Assembly (NCBI RefSeq): GCF_000306115.2
Contig: NZ_AKWX02000013.1
Coordinates: 186,001-250,000 of the forward strand
Source of the DNA: Leptospira wolffii serovar Khorat str. Khorat-H2
GTDB lineage: Bacteria; Spirochaetota; Leptospiria; Leptospirales; Leptospiraceae
Direction of reading: 5' to 3'
Length of the DNA: 64,000 nt
The position numbers and the translations under genes were made by a program. The notes beneath the pieces are model-generated. The model was not told the DNA's origin. It saw only the letters and a list, made by a program, of their open reading frames with translations, and did not search any database. Positions 1 to 8,128 of the stretch are shown here, piece after piece (the first letter of the stretch is position 1; each line of letters opens with the position of its first letter).

Positions 1-726
<726 letters not shown>

Positions 727-801
727 CTTTTCTATAGAATGGGAATCCTTAAAATGGCGAGGTCGTAGACCCGGATCATGTTCTTTATTCGGGATCTTTC
801 G

Positions 802-836
802 ATCGCAATGAATTTCAGATGAGAATGAATTGCGAT
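802..836. repeat. 8-bp-arm inverted repeat upstream of a lipoprotein gene
   Basis: ATCGCAAT at 802-809 and ATTGCGAT at 829-836 are exact reverse complements separated by 19 bases, 42 bp before the lipoprotein start at 878. It could be an operator or a leader hairpin. A chance match is possible. Confidence 0.3.
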
Positions 837-877
837 TGTTACGATTAAAAAACGATTCTCGTAGAGGTGACTACAAA

Positions 878-1156
878 ATGAAAAAAACGTATTCTTTAAT
901 CCTTGCGATTCTTCTCCTTTCTTTGGCCATATCCTGCGGCGGAGCGAAAGTGAGCCAGGCGGAATGCGAACCGGTTGTAGGCGATCTGATCAAAAATCTG
1001 ACCGCCACTCAGACTCCGGATCAGCTGGAGAAATTCCAAGCAGTTCAGGCACAGATGACGACCCAATTGCTAAAAGAGTGTATGACGGGAAAATACGATC
1101 TAACCTGTTTAAGATCCGCAAAAACCATCACCGCTCTAGGTACTTGCAAAAAGTAA
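878..1156 (+). CDS. Small cysteine-containing lipoprotein, 92 aa
   Basis: The start at 878 is preferred over an in-frame ATG at 830. It gives a compact signal peptide (MKKTYS, hydrophobic core, lipobox LAISC with Cys about residue 20) and has GAGGTGA about 8 bases upstream. The mature protein is about 73 residues, Gln/Thr/Lys rich, with four further cysteines (AEC, KEC, LTC, GTC) that could form two disulfides in the periplasm or at the surface. Leptospira genomes carry families of such small lipoproteins of unknown role. I recognise no functional motif. The region overlapping the Shine-Dalgarno (861-874) also has the GTAG-N6-CTAC shape of the dispersed repeat described elsewhere. Confidence 0.75.
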   Translation: MKKTYSLILAILLLSLAISCGGAKVSQAECEPVVGDLIKNLTATQTPDQLEKFQAVQAQMTTQLLKECMTGKYDLTCLRSAKTITALGTCKK

Positions 1157-1237
1157 GCCTCTTTATATATAATTCGGGCCGATCGAGATTCATTGCATTG
1201 GTCGGCTCGAAAAATTCTTCTGAAACCCATCCTCTTT

Positions 1238-1549
1238 CTATTCGTTGATCAGAAAGAAACTCCTTTCTTCGCTATAACAGCCATGTTCTCTATATTGTCC
1301 GCTCGGGAAAAAGTGGATCCTTTGAGCGTATCGGAATCCGGATTCTACACATCGAAGGCAAATATCCCAACGGATTGCCCAATCACATTCTTCTTTTCTG
1401 AATGCCGGTAAAACTCGGAGCAAGGGTTTCACGGTCGGAGATTCTCCCGGAAAAGCGGATTCAGGAGAGGAGAATAGGGGAGAATGCAGTGAGAGTGTAA
1501 GAGCTACTACAAAGTATGCTGCATTAAGATAGAAGATTCTTAGAATCAT
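1238..1549 (-). CDS. Possible small secreted Cys-containing protein, 103 aa (doubtful)
   Basis: This ORF opens with a plausible signal peptide (Met, hydrophobic stretch to about residue 28, possible cleavage after LFS). It continues with a short region holding four cysteines (EEC, DIC, LRC, HGC). It sits alone in an otherwise empty 855-bp gap. Against it, the only good ribosome-binding sequence (AGGAGGA) is about 18 bases from the ATG, too far for normal use, and I recognise no family. It could equally be chance or a gene remnant. Confidence 0.25.
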   Translation of the reverse strand: MILRIFYLNAAYFVVALTLSLHSPLFSSPESAFPGESPTVKPLLRVLPAFRKEECDWAIRWDICLRCVESGFRYAQRIHFFPSGQYREHGCYSEERSFFLINE

Positions 1550-1671
1550 CGGGCTTCTTCAAAATTCTCCTCCTAATTCCTATCGGCCTCCTATTCCTTC
1601 CTCTGAATCACTCAAGATAAATTATGTCTCTAAGAGTCCCAAAATCCCGACAGAGATATGGGAATAGGATT

Positions 1672-1685
1672 GTAGTACCTTCTTC
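1672..1685 (-). repeat. Dispersed 14-bp repeat, one-mismatch copy
   Basis: GTAGTACCTTCTTC on the plus strand is the reverse complement of GAAGAAGGTACTAC. It differs by one base from the exact copies at 13522, 13897 and 14610. It is intergenic, about 330 bp before the ECF sigma gene. Confidence 0.6.
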
Positions 1686-2011
1686 TCATTTTTGAAAAAT
1701 CTCTGATATCCCGAAGAGTTTGGAGGTTAGAGGAGGATTGTTAAGGCTTTATCAACCACTTGGGAATTTTGGTGAGAAGGAAGTGGATCTCTAAGAAACA
1801 AGCTCTTTTCAGGATTCCAGACAACGGCTCTTCCTTTTCGGTCCGGCAAATTTTATCTAAAATCCCTCCTTTTGTGTAAAAAGCTCCCGCTTAAGATGTT
1901 AATCCAAACGAAGCCCAAGAAAAGAACCAGGCGAGGGTAAGAATAAAGTAGAGATGGCTTAGAAGACGGAAATTACTTGAAATTCACCTTTCAAGTTGGA
2001 ATCTTAGTGCG

Positions 2012-2539
2012 ATGGCATCCCGAAAAGACTTTATGGAAACCCTCTATCGGGAATCCAGCGGGAGAATTTTTGATTTCTTATATAAATATACCGGAAATCC
2101 AGAGGTTGCCTCCGACCTAATGCAGGACACATTCTTAAATTTCTTTAAGAAGTATTCCGATTCCGATCTAAATAAAGAACAGGCCCTCAAATTACTCTAT
2201 ACGATAGCTCGAAATCGATCTATCAACCACGCTAAGAAATTTTCTACGGTCCGAGAATCCGGAACGGAGGATATGGGAACCTTCAAGGAGGAACGCCAAA
2301 CTTTCGTGAGAAAAACGGAATTATCGGACCTTGAATCTAGACTCCTGGGCTGTCTGGGGGATCTGGAGGAAAGCGAGAGGTACGCATTAGTTTTAAAGAA
2401 TATAGAAAATTATACGTTAGCAGATATAGCGGAAGTCATGGGAGTTTCCGTTGCAACGGCTTCCCGGCTAGTCGTCAAGGCCACGGGAAAATTGCTGGAG
2501 ATCGCAAAGAGCCGTCAGATACTCCCGAACGAGTATTGA
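2012..2539 (+). CDS. ECF-type RNA polymerase sigma factor, 175 aa
   Basis: It directs RNA polymerase to a dedicated set of promoters. Sigma region 2 spans about residues 10-80, with the core-binding and -10 motif DLMQDTFLNFF near 35-45. Region 4 spans about 110-165, with the helix-turn-helix LADIAEVMGVSVATASR. A short linker and no region 1 or 3 define the ECF group, and 175 residues is normal. The next gene, 46 bp downstream, encodes a membrane FecR-like protein, the usual partner that holds such sigma factors inactive. The sigma factor was annotated from ATG 2012. The signal and the target genes are unknown; no TonB receptor gene of the FecA type is adjacent. Confidence 0.9.
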   Translation: MASRKDFMETLYRESSGRIFDFLYKYTGNPEVASDLMQDTFLNFFKKYSDSDLNKEQALKLLYTIARNRSINHAKKFSTVRESGTEDMGTFKEERQTFVRKTELSDLESRLLGCLGDLEESERYALVLKNIENYTLADIAEVMGVSVATASRLVVKATGKLLEIAKSRQILPNEY

Positions 2540-2585
2540 GAGAATTCAAAAGGGTTTATAATAGAGAAAGGGCATTGTCGGGGAA

Positions 2586-3608
2586 ATGGAAGAGAATTTC
2601 GAACAGAAAATAGAAAGGGCATTGAACGGAGAGAAGAATGAATACAGTTCTTCCCTTCAATCTCTTTCACATTTGCTTTCCAAGCCTTTGACGCATTCTT
2701 CGGAGTTTGAATCCTTTGAAACAATCTATCAAAAGGCAAGCCGTCCAACAATACTTACTTTGTCTAAACCCGCATTTTACGGACTTTCTGCGGCTGCGGT
2801 CCTATTCATCGGTTTTGTATCCTTCTACACTCTCCAAAAAAGACAACCAGCGAATTCCCCGGAATCAGGGATAGAAATCACGAAAATATTCGGAAAAGGT
2901 TATTTGTTATCCAACGAGGAGAAGTTACTCTCTTTGAACGAAGGGGAGACCGTCGGTCTCGGTCAGATTCTCCGAACGGACAAAGATTCCCGATTATTCT
3001 TAAACGTTTCCAAAGGCGAGGCGATCGCCATGGAAGGAGAGACCGAATTGGAGATATTAAAGGATTCCAAGCAGTCTTTCCGCCTTCGAAGAGGAGGGAT
3101 TCTCGTTCATCTTCATAAAAATTTGAAGAAGGAAGAATTCAGGATCTTCACGGCTGTAGGAACCGTCGAGGTTCGGGGTACTAAATTCGAAGTTCGAGAA
3201 AGAGATGGAGAAGATACTGTCGTAGCCGTTCTGGAGGGTCGAGTGGCGACTAAGGGGCTTCATGAATCGGATCGGGGTGAGCAAGTTATAGAGCCTGGGC
3301 AAAAAATCAGAATGGAATCGAAGGGATTCCAACGCTCTTTTTTGACTTCTTCAGAGCTCGGGGATCTAAACCAAAAGTTTAAGGGAATTCAGGTAGATGA
3401 GATTCCTAGAAATACCGAAAAATCCTTCGATAATAAGGAAGATTTATATCGGGAATACCAGAGATTCGAGAAGGTCGTGCTTGCCAGCGGAGAAAGCTAT
3501 GAGGGGGTGATCGTAGACATGGACGAAAAATTTATGTATCTACAAACTCTAAAAAACGAAATAAAAATTCCTAGAGATTCGGTTTTGGAGGTGATTCAAC
3601 TACGCTGA
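2586..3608 (+). CDS. FecR-domain membrane protein, probable anti-sigma factor, 340 aa
   Basis: The N-terminal 60 residues are polar and probably cytoplasmic, fitting a sigma-binding segment. One membrane segment follows (about 63-82, AFYGLSAAAVLFIGFVSFY). A FecR beta-domain covers about 125-225, with the characteristic VGTVEVRGTKFEV strand and LEGRV. The last 50 residues (GESYEGVIVDMDEKFMYLQT) form a short beta-rich module. In the Fec system this topology passes an outer signal to the sigma factor. Here it lies directly after the ECF sigma gene, so a sigma/anti-sigma pair is the likely reading. It carries no cytoplasmic zinc motif. Confidence 0.8.
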   Translation: MEENFEQKIERALNGEKNEYSSSLQSLSHLLSKPLTHSSEFESFETIYQKASRPTILTLSKPAFYGLSAAAVLFIGFVSFYTLQKRQPANSPESGIEITKIFGKGYLLSNEEKLLSLNEGETVGLGQILRTDKDSRLFLNVSKGEAIAMEGETELEILKDSKQSFRLRRGGILVHLHKNLKKEEFRIFTAVGTVEVRGTKFEVRERDGEDTVVAVLEGRVATKGLHESDRGEQVIEPGQKIRMESKGFQRSFLTSSELGDLNQKFKGIQVDEIPRNTEKSFDNKEDLYREYQRFEKVVLASGESYEGVIVDMDEKFMYLQTLKNEIKIPRDSVLEVIQLR

Positions 3609-3630
3609 AAAAGAAATATTTTTGACATAC

Positions 3631-3671
3631 TGGGAATTTGCGAGGATGCTACCAGAGAAGGTCAATTCCCA
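3631..3671. promoter_or_regulatory. Inverted repeat abutting the HAMP-protein start codon
   Basis: TGGGAATT (3631-3638) and AATTCCCA (3664-3671) are exact reverse complements and end immediately before the ATG at 3672. The 25-base loop contains the purine-rich ribosome-binding region (AGAGAAGG). A TTGACA at 3622-3627 could be a -35 box. The structure could hide the ribosome-binding site or be an operator. Confidence 0.4.
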
Positions 3672-4235
3672 ATGTCTGAAGTAACGCCTAGTCCCTCTTC
3701 AAAACCCCCTCGCTATAAAAGGCATCTCGCTAATTATCTAATCGATAAAGACTTTCAATTAAGATTCTTTTTAAACTTTTCTTTGTTGTTCATCTTCGGA
3801 TTATTACTTACCCTCGGCTTTTTGTTCTGGATTCATTCCACGAAATACGACAAGGGAGTAGTTTTCCGGCTCAGGCAGGATACGGTTAAGTTCTATCAAA
3901 AGGGCTTTGAAATGGTCAATGGGGAGGAAAAGGAGAAATTCGTGGAGAAGGAATTCGCTCTCCCCGATTACGATCACGGATTGGATCTGTTTACGATCCA
4001 GTTTCGAGGTATTCTACTCTTCTCTCTTCTGTATCTATTATTATCCGCCGCCTTCGTCTTGATATATTCTCATAAGATGGCGGGCCCTATATATAATATA
4101 AAAAAGAATCTTCGACTTTTGTTAGACGGTAAAGATGTAGAAAAGATACGAATCCGAAGCGGGGATGAGTTCCAAGACCTTGCCAATCTGTTAAACGAAT
4201 TGATCGAAAAGAAAATCCACGGTAAAGGAAGCTGA
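3672..4235 (+). CDS. Two-TM protein ending in a HAMP domain, 187 aa
   Basis: Membrane segment 1 is about residues 32-54 and segment 2 about 112-132. They enclose a roughly 55-residue extracytoplasmic loop. The cytoplasmic end (about 133-182) reads as HAMP: HKMAGPIYNIKKNL, then the connector and the second helix DEFQDLANLLNELIEK. HAMP units normally relay signals to a kinase, cyclase or methyl-accepting domain, but the protein stops right after HAMP. It may therefore act as a partner in a complex, or modulate another sensor. It is 63 bp downstream of the FecR gene and could be the third gene of the sigma-factor cluster, although it may have its own promoter. Confidence 0.75.
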   Translation: MSEVTPSPSSKPPRYKRHLANYLIDKDFQLRFFLNFSLLFIFGLLLTLGFLFWIHSTKYDKGVVFRLRQDTVKFYQKGFEMVNGEEKEKFVEKEFALPDYDHGLDLFTIQFRGILLFSLLYLLLSAAFVLIYSHKMAGPIYNIKKNLRLLLDGKDVEKIRIRSGDEFQDLANLLNELIEKKIHGKGS

Positions 4236-4320
4236 GTTTTAAATACGAAATGACCTAAGACTTTTTGTTTTAGAAAGGTTCGGTCTTTCCGATTTATACG
4301 TTCTGCTTACGAAAAAATAA

Positions 4321-5436
4321 ATGCCTGATTCCGTTTCTCTTCTTCAAGCCGAAAGCGAGAAAGAACGAGTGAAAGAACTTCTAGTTCCCGAAACATCCCA
4401 TATCCTTTTTAATTCCGATTCTAGGCAAATGAGCGAGATTCCGGACCAAACTGTGGACCTCGTTTTAACTTCGCCCCCGTACCCTATGGTGGAAATGTGG
4501 GATGATTTGTTCCAAGCTTGGGATTCCAATATTTCGGATAGTTTATCCGAAGCCGATGGGGATTCCGCATTTGAATACATGCATCTTCAGCTCGATAAAG
4601 TTTGGACCGAGTGTTATCGTGTTTTGAAAGAGGGGGGAATCCTTCTAATCAATATCGGAGATGCTACAAGGAGCATAGGCGGAGAATTTCGTCTTTATTC
4701 CAATCATTCTAGAATCTTGCAAACATGCAGAAAGCTAGGGTTTAACACTCTGCCAGATATTCTCTGGAGGAAGCAAACCAATTCTCCCACTAAGTTTATG
4801 GGATCGGGTATGTTCCCGGTAGGCGCTTACGTAACTTACGAGCATGAATATATTTTGATATTTCGTAAGGGGGGCTTACGAAAATTCTCGAAAAAGGAAG
4901 TCGAGATTCGTAGAAATAGCGCTTTCTTCTGGGAAGAGAGGAATAGGTGGTTTTCCGATGTCTGGGAGATTAAAGGGGAGAGGCAGATTTTCAAGGATGT
5001 AGGAGCTTCTCGAGAAAGAAGCGCTGCGTTCCCTTTGGAATTCGCTTATCGGCTCATTAATATGTTTTCCATTAAAGGGGATATGGTATTGGACCCGTTT
5101 TTGGGAACAGGTACTACGTCTCTGGCAGCCGTTTTAGGGTGTAGAAGTAGTATTGGCTTCGATATCGATCGAGGAATACTGGATATCGCGCGTAAAAGGC
5201 TTCTAGGAGTTGAAGAAATAGGGGCTAAATTAATAGAAAATCGCCTACAAGACCATTTTGAATTTATTTTAGAGCGTAACCGGATTGGAAAGCCTCCTGG
5301 GCATTTAAACAGGGCCTATAATATTCCCGTTATTACCTCTCAGGAGAGAAGCTTGAGTTTCGAATTAGTGTCGGAAGTTCAAGAGGCTGCTGAGCTGTCA
5401 GTAAATGCCAAATATAGCCATTATGAAATAAAGTAA
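4321..5436 (+). CDS. Solitary site-specific DNA methyltransferase (beta class, SPPY type), 371 aa
   Basis: It transfers a methyl group from AdoMet to an amino group in DNA. The catalytic motif TSPPYP is at residues 50-55 and the AdoMet-binding motif DPFLGTGTT starts at 258. The order IV before I defines the beta class. SPPY is common in N4-cytosine enzymes, whereas adenine enzymes mostly have DPPY, so 4-methylcytosine is favoured but not proven. No restriction endonuclease or specificity gene flanks it, so it looks like an orphan regulatory methyltransferase. An orphan 4mC enzyme acting at CTAG has been reported in L. interrogans; homology to that enzyme is possible and untested here. No clear Shine-Dalgarno precedes the ATG at 4321. 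Confidence 0.85.
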   Translation: MPDSVSLLQAESEKERVKELLVPETSHILFNSDSRQMSEIPDQTVDLVLTSPPYPMVEMWDDLFQAWDSNISDSLSEADGDSAFEYMHLQLDKVWTECYRVLKEGGILLINIGDATRSIGGEFRLYSNHSRILQTCRKLGFNTLPDILWRKQTNSPTKFMGSGMFPVGAYVTYEHEYILIFRKGGLRKFSKKEVEIRRNSAFFWEERNRWFSDVWEIKGERQIFKDVGASRERSAAFPLEFAYRLINMFSIKGDMVLDPFLGTGTTSLAAVLGCRSSIGFDIDRGILDIARKRLLGVEEIGAKLIENRLQDHFEFILERNRIGKPPGHLNRAYNIPVITSQERSLSFELVSEVQEAAELSVNAKYSHYEIK

Positions 5437-5531
5437 TGGAAATTACTAGATTCATCCGGAATATCTTAATGCTTCGCTTGTAGTATCTTCTGCAAATATT
5501 GCAGTCGTTGGCGTTAAAATGGAGGATTTCA

Positions 5532-6266
5532 ATGCATCGTAGGTTTTACCAAAAATTACTCATCTTGATATTCGTTGCTTATTCCTCTCCGATAGCAGTT
5601 GCAGCGGCTGAAGAAGTCGCCATTGTTCTATTCGTTGTAGGAGAAGCGATCGGGTTGCAAGATGGAAAGAAAATTCCGCTGAAAAAAAGCCAAGTATTGA
5701 AGACTCAAGATGAAATAGAAACCAAGGATGGGAAGGTCGACGTGCAAATAGGCGCATCGGCTGTAATTCGTGTAGTACCTTTTACAAAGGTAAAGCTAAT
5801 AGAGTTATTTTCAGATAACAAAGCAAACAAATCTAGGATTCAGTTAGTATCAGGAAAGATTTTCGCAAGAGTCGATAAAGGAACAAAAAAGGAGGATTTT
5901 TCAGTAGTCTCTCCTACATACTCTGCGGGAGTTCGAGGTACTCAATTTGCAATTGGTGATGAAAATAATGGCAAACGATCTGAAAATCCTGAACACGAGG
6001 ATTCGGATATTCCTAACGGTGTTTTCGTGAAGGAGGGAGAGGTCGGAGTTACTACGGATAATGGTGATAATGTTCCGGTCAAAGCCAATGAAGAAGTAGT
6101 TTTATCTCCTGAAGGTCTATTAAAGCAGCCTCTTGAAGAATTTATGCTACAAAAGATGAAAATTTTAGACGGTTTTAAAAAGATTAGCGAAGAAAATTAC
6201 AAGATGCTCAAGGACCAAAAGTTAAAAAATGAAGAACTCTTGAACAAAGCTAAGCAGGATTTATAA
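5532..6266 (+). CDS. Exported FecR-domain protein, 244 aa
   Basis: ATG 5532 is chosen over an upstream in-frame start at 5499 because GGAGG at 5521-5525 is ideally spaced and the new N-terminus is a clean signal peptide (MHRRFYQKLL, hydrophobic core, AVAAA cleavage near residue 26). The body is a FecR-type beta-domain (GKIFARVDKG, then YSAGVRGTQFAI, then VFVKEGEVGV). It ends in a Lys/Glu-rich helical tail (about 200-244) with coiled-coil character. Unlike the FecR protein at 2586 there is no cytoplasmic region, so it cannot be an anti-sigma factor by itself. A periplasmic sensing or cell-envelope-binding role is possible. It follows the methyltransferase by 95 bp. Confidence 0.75.
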   Translation: MHRRFYQKLLILIFVAYSSPIAVAAAEEVAIVLFVVGEAIGLQDGKKIPLKKSQVLKTQDEIETKDGKVDVQIGASAVIRVVPFTKVKLIELFSDNKANKSRIQLVSGKIFARVDKGTKKEDFSVVSPTYSAGVRGTQFAIGDENNGKRSENPEHEDSDIPNGVFVKEGEVGVTTDNGDNVPVKANEEVVLSPEGLLKQPLEEFMLQKMKILDGFKKISEENYKMLKDQKLKNEELLNKAKQDL

Positions 6267-6335
6267 ACTCTAAATTAGTAGTTAATACAACAATACCTTC
6301 AATCGAAGTCCTGCAGATCTTTGTTTCGAAATTAG

Positions 6336-6349
6336 GTAGTACCTTCTTC
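6336..6349 (-). repeat. Dispersed 14-bp repeat, one-mismatch copy
   Basis: GTAGTACCTTCTTC, identical to the copy at 1672 and one base from the reverse complement of the exact copies at 13522, 13897 and 14610. It is intergenic, between the FecR-domain gene and the DUF1564 gene. Confidence 0.6.
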
Positions 6350-6439
6350 TAATCGCCCATAATCGTTTTCTTCCAAAAAAATCAAAAAACTATCTTTTTT
6401 TGCGCCCAGAAATGAGTCTCGAGGAACCGATTCCTATCG

Positions 6440-6982
6440 ATGGAAACAACGGTTATTCGCAAACAAACGATCAACAGCCAAGTAGTAATAAGAAAGCATC
6501 ACGCTCCTTCAAGTGTCTTGATTCCTTTCGTCTTATGGGATAAAATTTCAGCTTCTAATCGATGGGAACTCCCTCGGTATCTTTCAATCTTATGCGATAG
6601 ATATCGCTTATTATTTCAATCTACCGGTTATCTCGGAAGAAACCCGCTCAGAATCACTTTCCAGGAAGCGGGGCAATCGTTGGTAAGACGTAGCTATCGT
6701 CCTTATGAGCGCAGTTACCAGGAGCTCAAAAGTTTGTCTTTAACGCACGGAGTTTCCATTAATTACCTAATCGCTCTTATGCTCTATTGGGAAGATTTGG
6801 GGATCGCTCGGCGGATAATAAGACAATTTTGGAAAGGGGCGAAGATTCCAAATCTGAGTGAATTAAGCTTTCAACGGGTTTTGGATATTAAGGGAAATTA
6901 TATAAGGTTATCTTCTCTCTCCTTGCCAGGTAGATTTATATTGAATTCGGCCCAAGGATTTCCCAAATGGGAGCCTTCTTAG
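6440..6982 (+). CDS. DUF1564 family protein (Leptospira-specific paralogous family), 180 aa
   Basis: The pattern is that of DUF1564: an N-terminal SSVLIPFVLWDKI stretch, a central YLGRNPLRITFQEAGQSLVRRSYRP block near residues 70-95, then LSLTHGVSINYLIALMLYWEDLGI and a C-terminal basic/beta section. The family is expanded in Leptospira and almost absent elsewhere. Its function is unknown, though the central basic helix and a helix-turn-helix-like GVSINYLIALML segment suggest nucleic-acid binding (inference). It is monocistronic here, with no close upstream gene. The ribosome-binding site is weak (GAGGAA is 14 bases away), and ATG 6440 is the only plausible start. Confidence 0.75.
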   Translation: METTVIRKQTINSQVVIRKHHAPSSVLIPFVLWDKISASNRWELPRYLSILCDRYRLLFQSTGYLGRNPLRITFQEAGQSLVRRSYRPYERSYQELKSLSLTHGVSINYLIALMLYWEDLGIARRIIRQFWKGAKIPNLSELSFQRVLDIKGNYIRLSSLSLPGRFILNSAQGFPKWEPS

Positions 6983-7032
6983 CTATTTTTTTATGACATA
7001 ATCAGGCCACTCCGGGCACTTTTTTGTATTGC

Positions 7033-7056
7033 GGATATCAAGATATCTTGATATCC
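7033..7056. promoter_or_regulatory. Perfect 24-bp palindrome, probable operator of the ArsR-type regulator
   Basis: GGATATCAAGATATCTTG followed by ATATCC is its own reverse complement over all 24 bases. It ends 10 bases before the start codon of the ArsR-methyltransferase gene, which heads the ahcY-metH operon. ArsR-family dimers bind such dyads, so autoregulation of the whole operon is the natural reading. It would block the promoter or the ribosome. Confidence 0.75.
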
Positions 7057-7066
7057 TGGTTACGCA

Positions 7067-8128
7067 ATGGTCTACCATGAGAATGCATTATCGGATGTGT
7101 CTCTAACTTCCAAGATAAAGGAAGGAGACGGGCCATTTGAATTAGATCCTATCGGTACTCGATATCTTCCAGGGAGTCTTTCTTCGGATAAGTCCATCTT
7201 ATCGGCCTTGAAGGCTCTTTCCGACGAGACTCGGATCCGAGTTCTTCGAATTCTCTCGATTGCTCCGTTGAATGTTCAGGAGATTACGGAAGTTTTAGAT
7301 ATGGGGCAATCTCGTATCTCTCGTCATTTGAAGATACTTACTGATGCCGGATTTTTAGTTTCTCAGAGAGAGGGTTCTTGGGTTTATTACCGTCCTAAGA
7401 ATGCTCAGGATTCATATGATTTTTCTTTAGAGCTTAACTCTCTTCTCTTAAGATTTGAGAAGAGCCTACCATATTCAGAGCAAGACTTTTATAAGACGAA
7501 AGGAATCTTAAAGCAGAGAGATCTTAAGACTTCTCAGTATTTTGATGAAGTGGCAAAGAATTGGGAAAGTATCCAAAGAGACGTTCTCGATCCGATTTTA
7601 TACAGAAATAAGATTTTAGATCGTTTGCCGGAATTTTCAGGTAGGATCTCTGACTTAGGTTGCGGCCCCGGAGGGTTGATTCCTTATCTACTTACAAAAT
7701 CTAAGGAAGTTTTAGGGATAGATTCCTCGGAAGAAATGTTGAAAGAAGCGAGGAATTCTTTTCTAAACAATCCGCAAGTTAGCTTTCTGGAAGCGGATTT
7801 AGATGCATTACCTAATTCTCTTCGTAATAGTTCGGATGCGGTAGTAGCTTCTATGGTTCTCCACCATCTTTCTAATCCTGCAAAAGTAATGCGAGAGATT
7901 AACGGTATACTCCGAGATAACGGCACTTTTATCATTGTAGATTTGAAGAAGCATACTCAGGAGTTTATGAGGGATAATTTTGCCGATCTATGGCTTGGGT
8001 TTGAACCGGAATTATTAACGGATTGGTTAAATCATACCGGATTTTCTATCGAGTCCATCGAAGAAATAGAATCTCATCAGCATTTTAAAGTACTAATTAT
8101 TAAAGCTAAGAAAAGAGGAGGACTGTAA
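7067..8128 (+). CDS. ArsR-family regulator fused to a SAM-dependent methyltransferase domain (SahR-like), 353 aa
   Basis: Residues about 43-110 form a winged helix of the ArsR type ([13 protein letters not shown], recognition helix near 79-97, wing YYRP). The metal-binding cysteine motif of classical ArsR is absent. Residues about 155-350 are a class I methyltransferase fold with DLGCGPGG at 196-203 and [11 protein letters not shown]. This architecture is known from SahR, which represses methyl-cycle genes and senses S-adenosylhomocysteine. The next gene is ahcY, overlapping by one base, then ferredoxin and metH, exactly the pathway SahR controls. The first 40 residues are not conserved-looking and there is no Shine-Dalgarno, so the true start may be internal or the message leaderless. 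Whether the methyltransferase domain is catalytic is unknown. Confidence 0.85.
   Translation: MVYHENALSDVSLTSKIKEGDGPFELDPIGTRYLPGSLSSDKSILSALKALSDETRIRVLRILSIAPLNVQEITEVLDMGQSRISRHLKILTDAGFLVSQREGSWVYYRPKNAQDSYDFSLELNSLLLRFEKSLPYSEQDFYKTKGILKQRDLKTSQYFDEVAKNWESIQRDVLDPILYRNKILDRLPEFSGRISDLGCGPGGLIPYLLTKSKEVLGIDSSEEMLKEARNSFLNNPQVSFLEADLDALPNSLRNSSDAVVASMVLHHLSNPAKVMREINGILRDNGTFIIVDLKKHTQEFMRDNFADLWLGFEPELLTDWLNHTGFSIESIEEIESHQHFKVLIIKAKKRGGL

Larger units (their letters stand above)
1157..2011. other. 855-bp gene-poor intergenic region
   Basis: No convincing plus-strand gene is present. It holds one copy of the dispersed 14-bp repeat (1672-1685), a weak minus-strand ORF with a signal-peptide-like start (1238-1549, listed separately) and otherwise AT- and purine-rich sequence. 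The 3' part presumably carries the promoter of the sigma-factor gene at 2012, but no classical -35/-10 pair is clear. It may contain an sRNA or a decayed gene; nothing in the sequence proves either. Confidence 0.6.

Noticed and set aside
830..877. Upstream start of the small lipoprotein (ATG 830)
   Set aside because: It would add 16 polar residues before the signal peptide; the ATG at 878 has the better ribosome-binding site and gives a clean lipoprotein signal.
5772..5785. GTAGTACCTTTTAC as a further copy of the dispersed repeat
   Set aside because: It is inside the FecR-domain coding region, differs from the exact copies, and is explained by its codons.
6983..7066. Cobalamin or SAM riboswitch before the metH operon
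   Set aside because: The 84-bp gap is too short and holds the palindrome; no B12 box or SAM-type helix seen.
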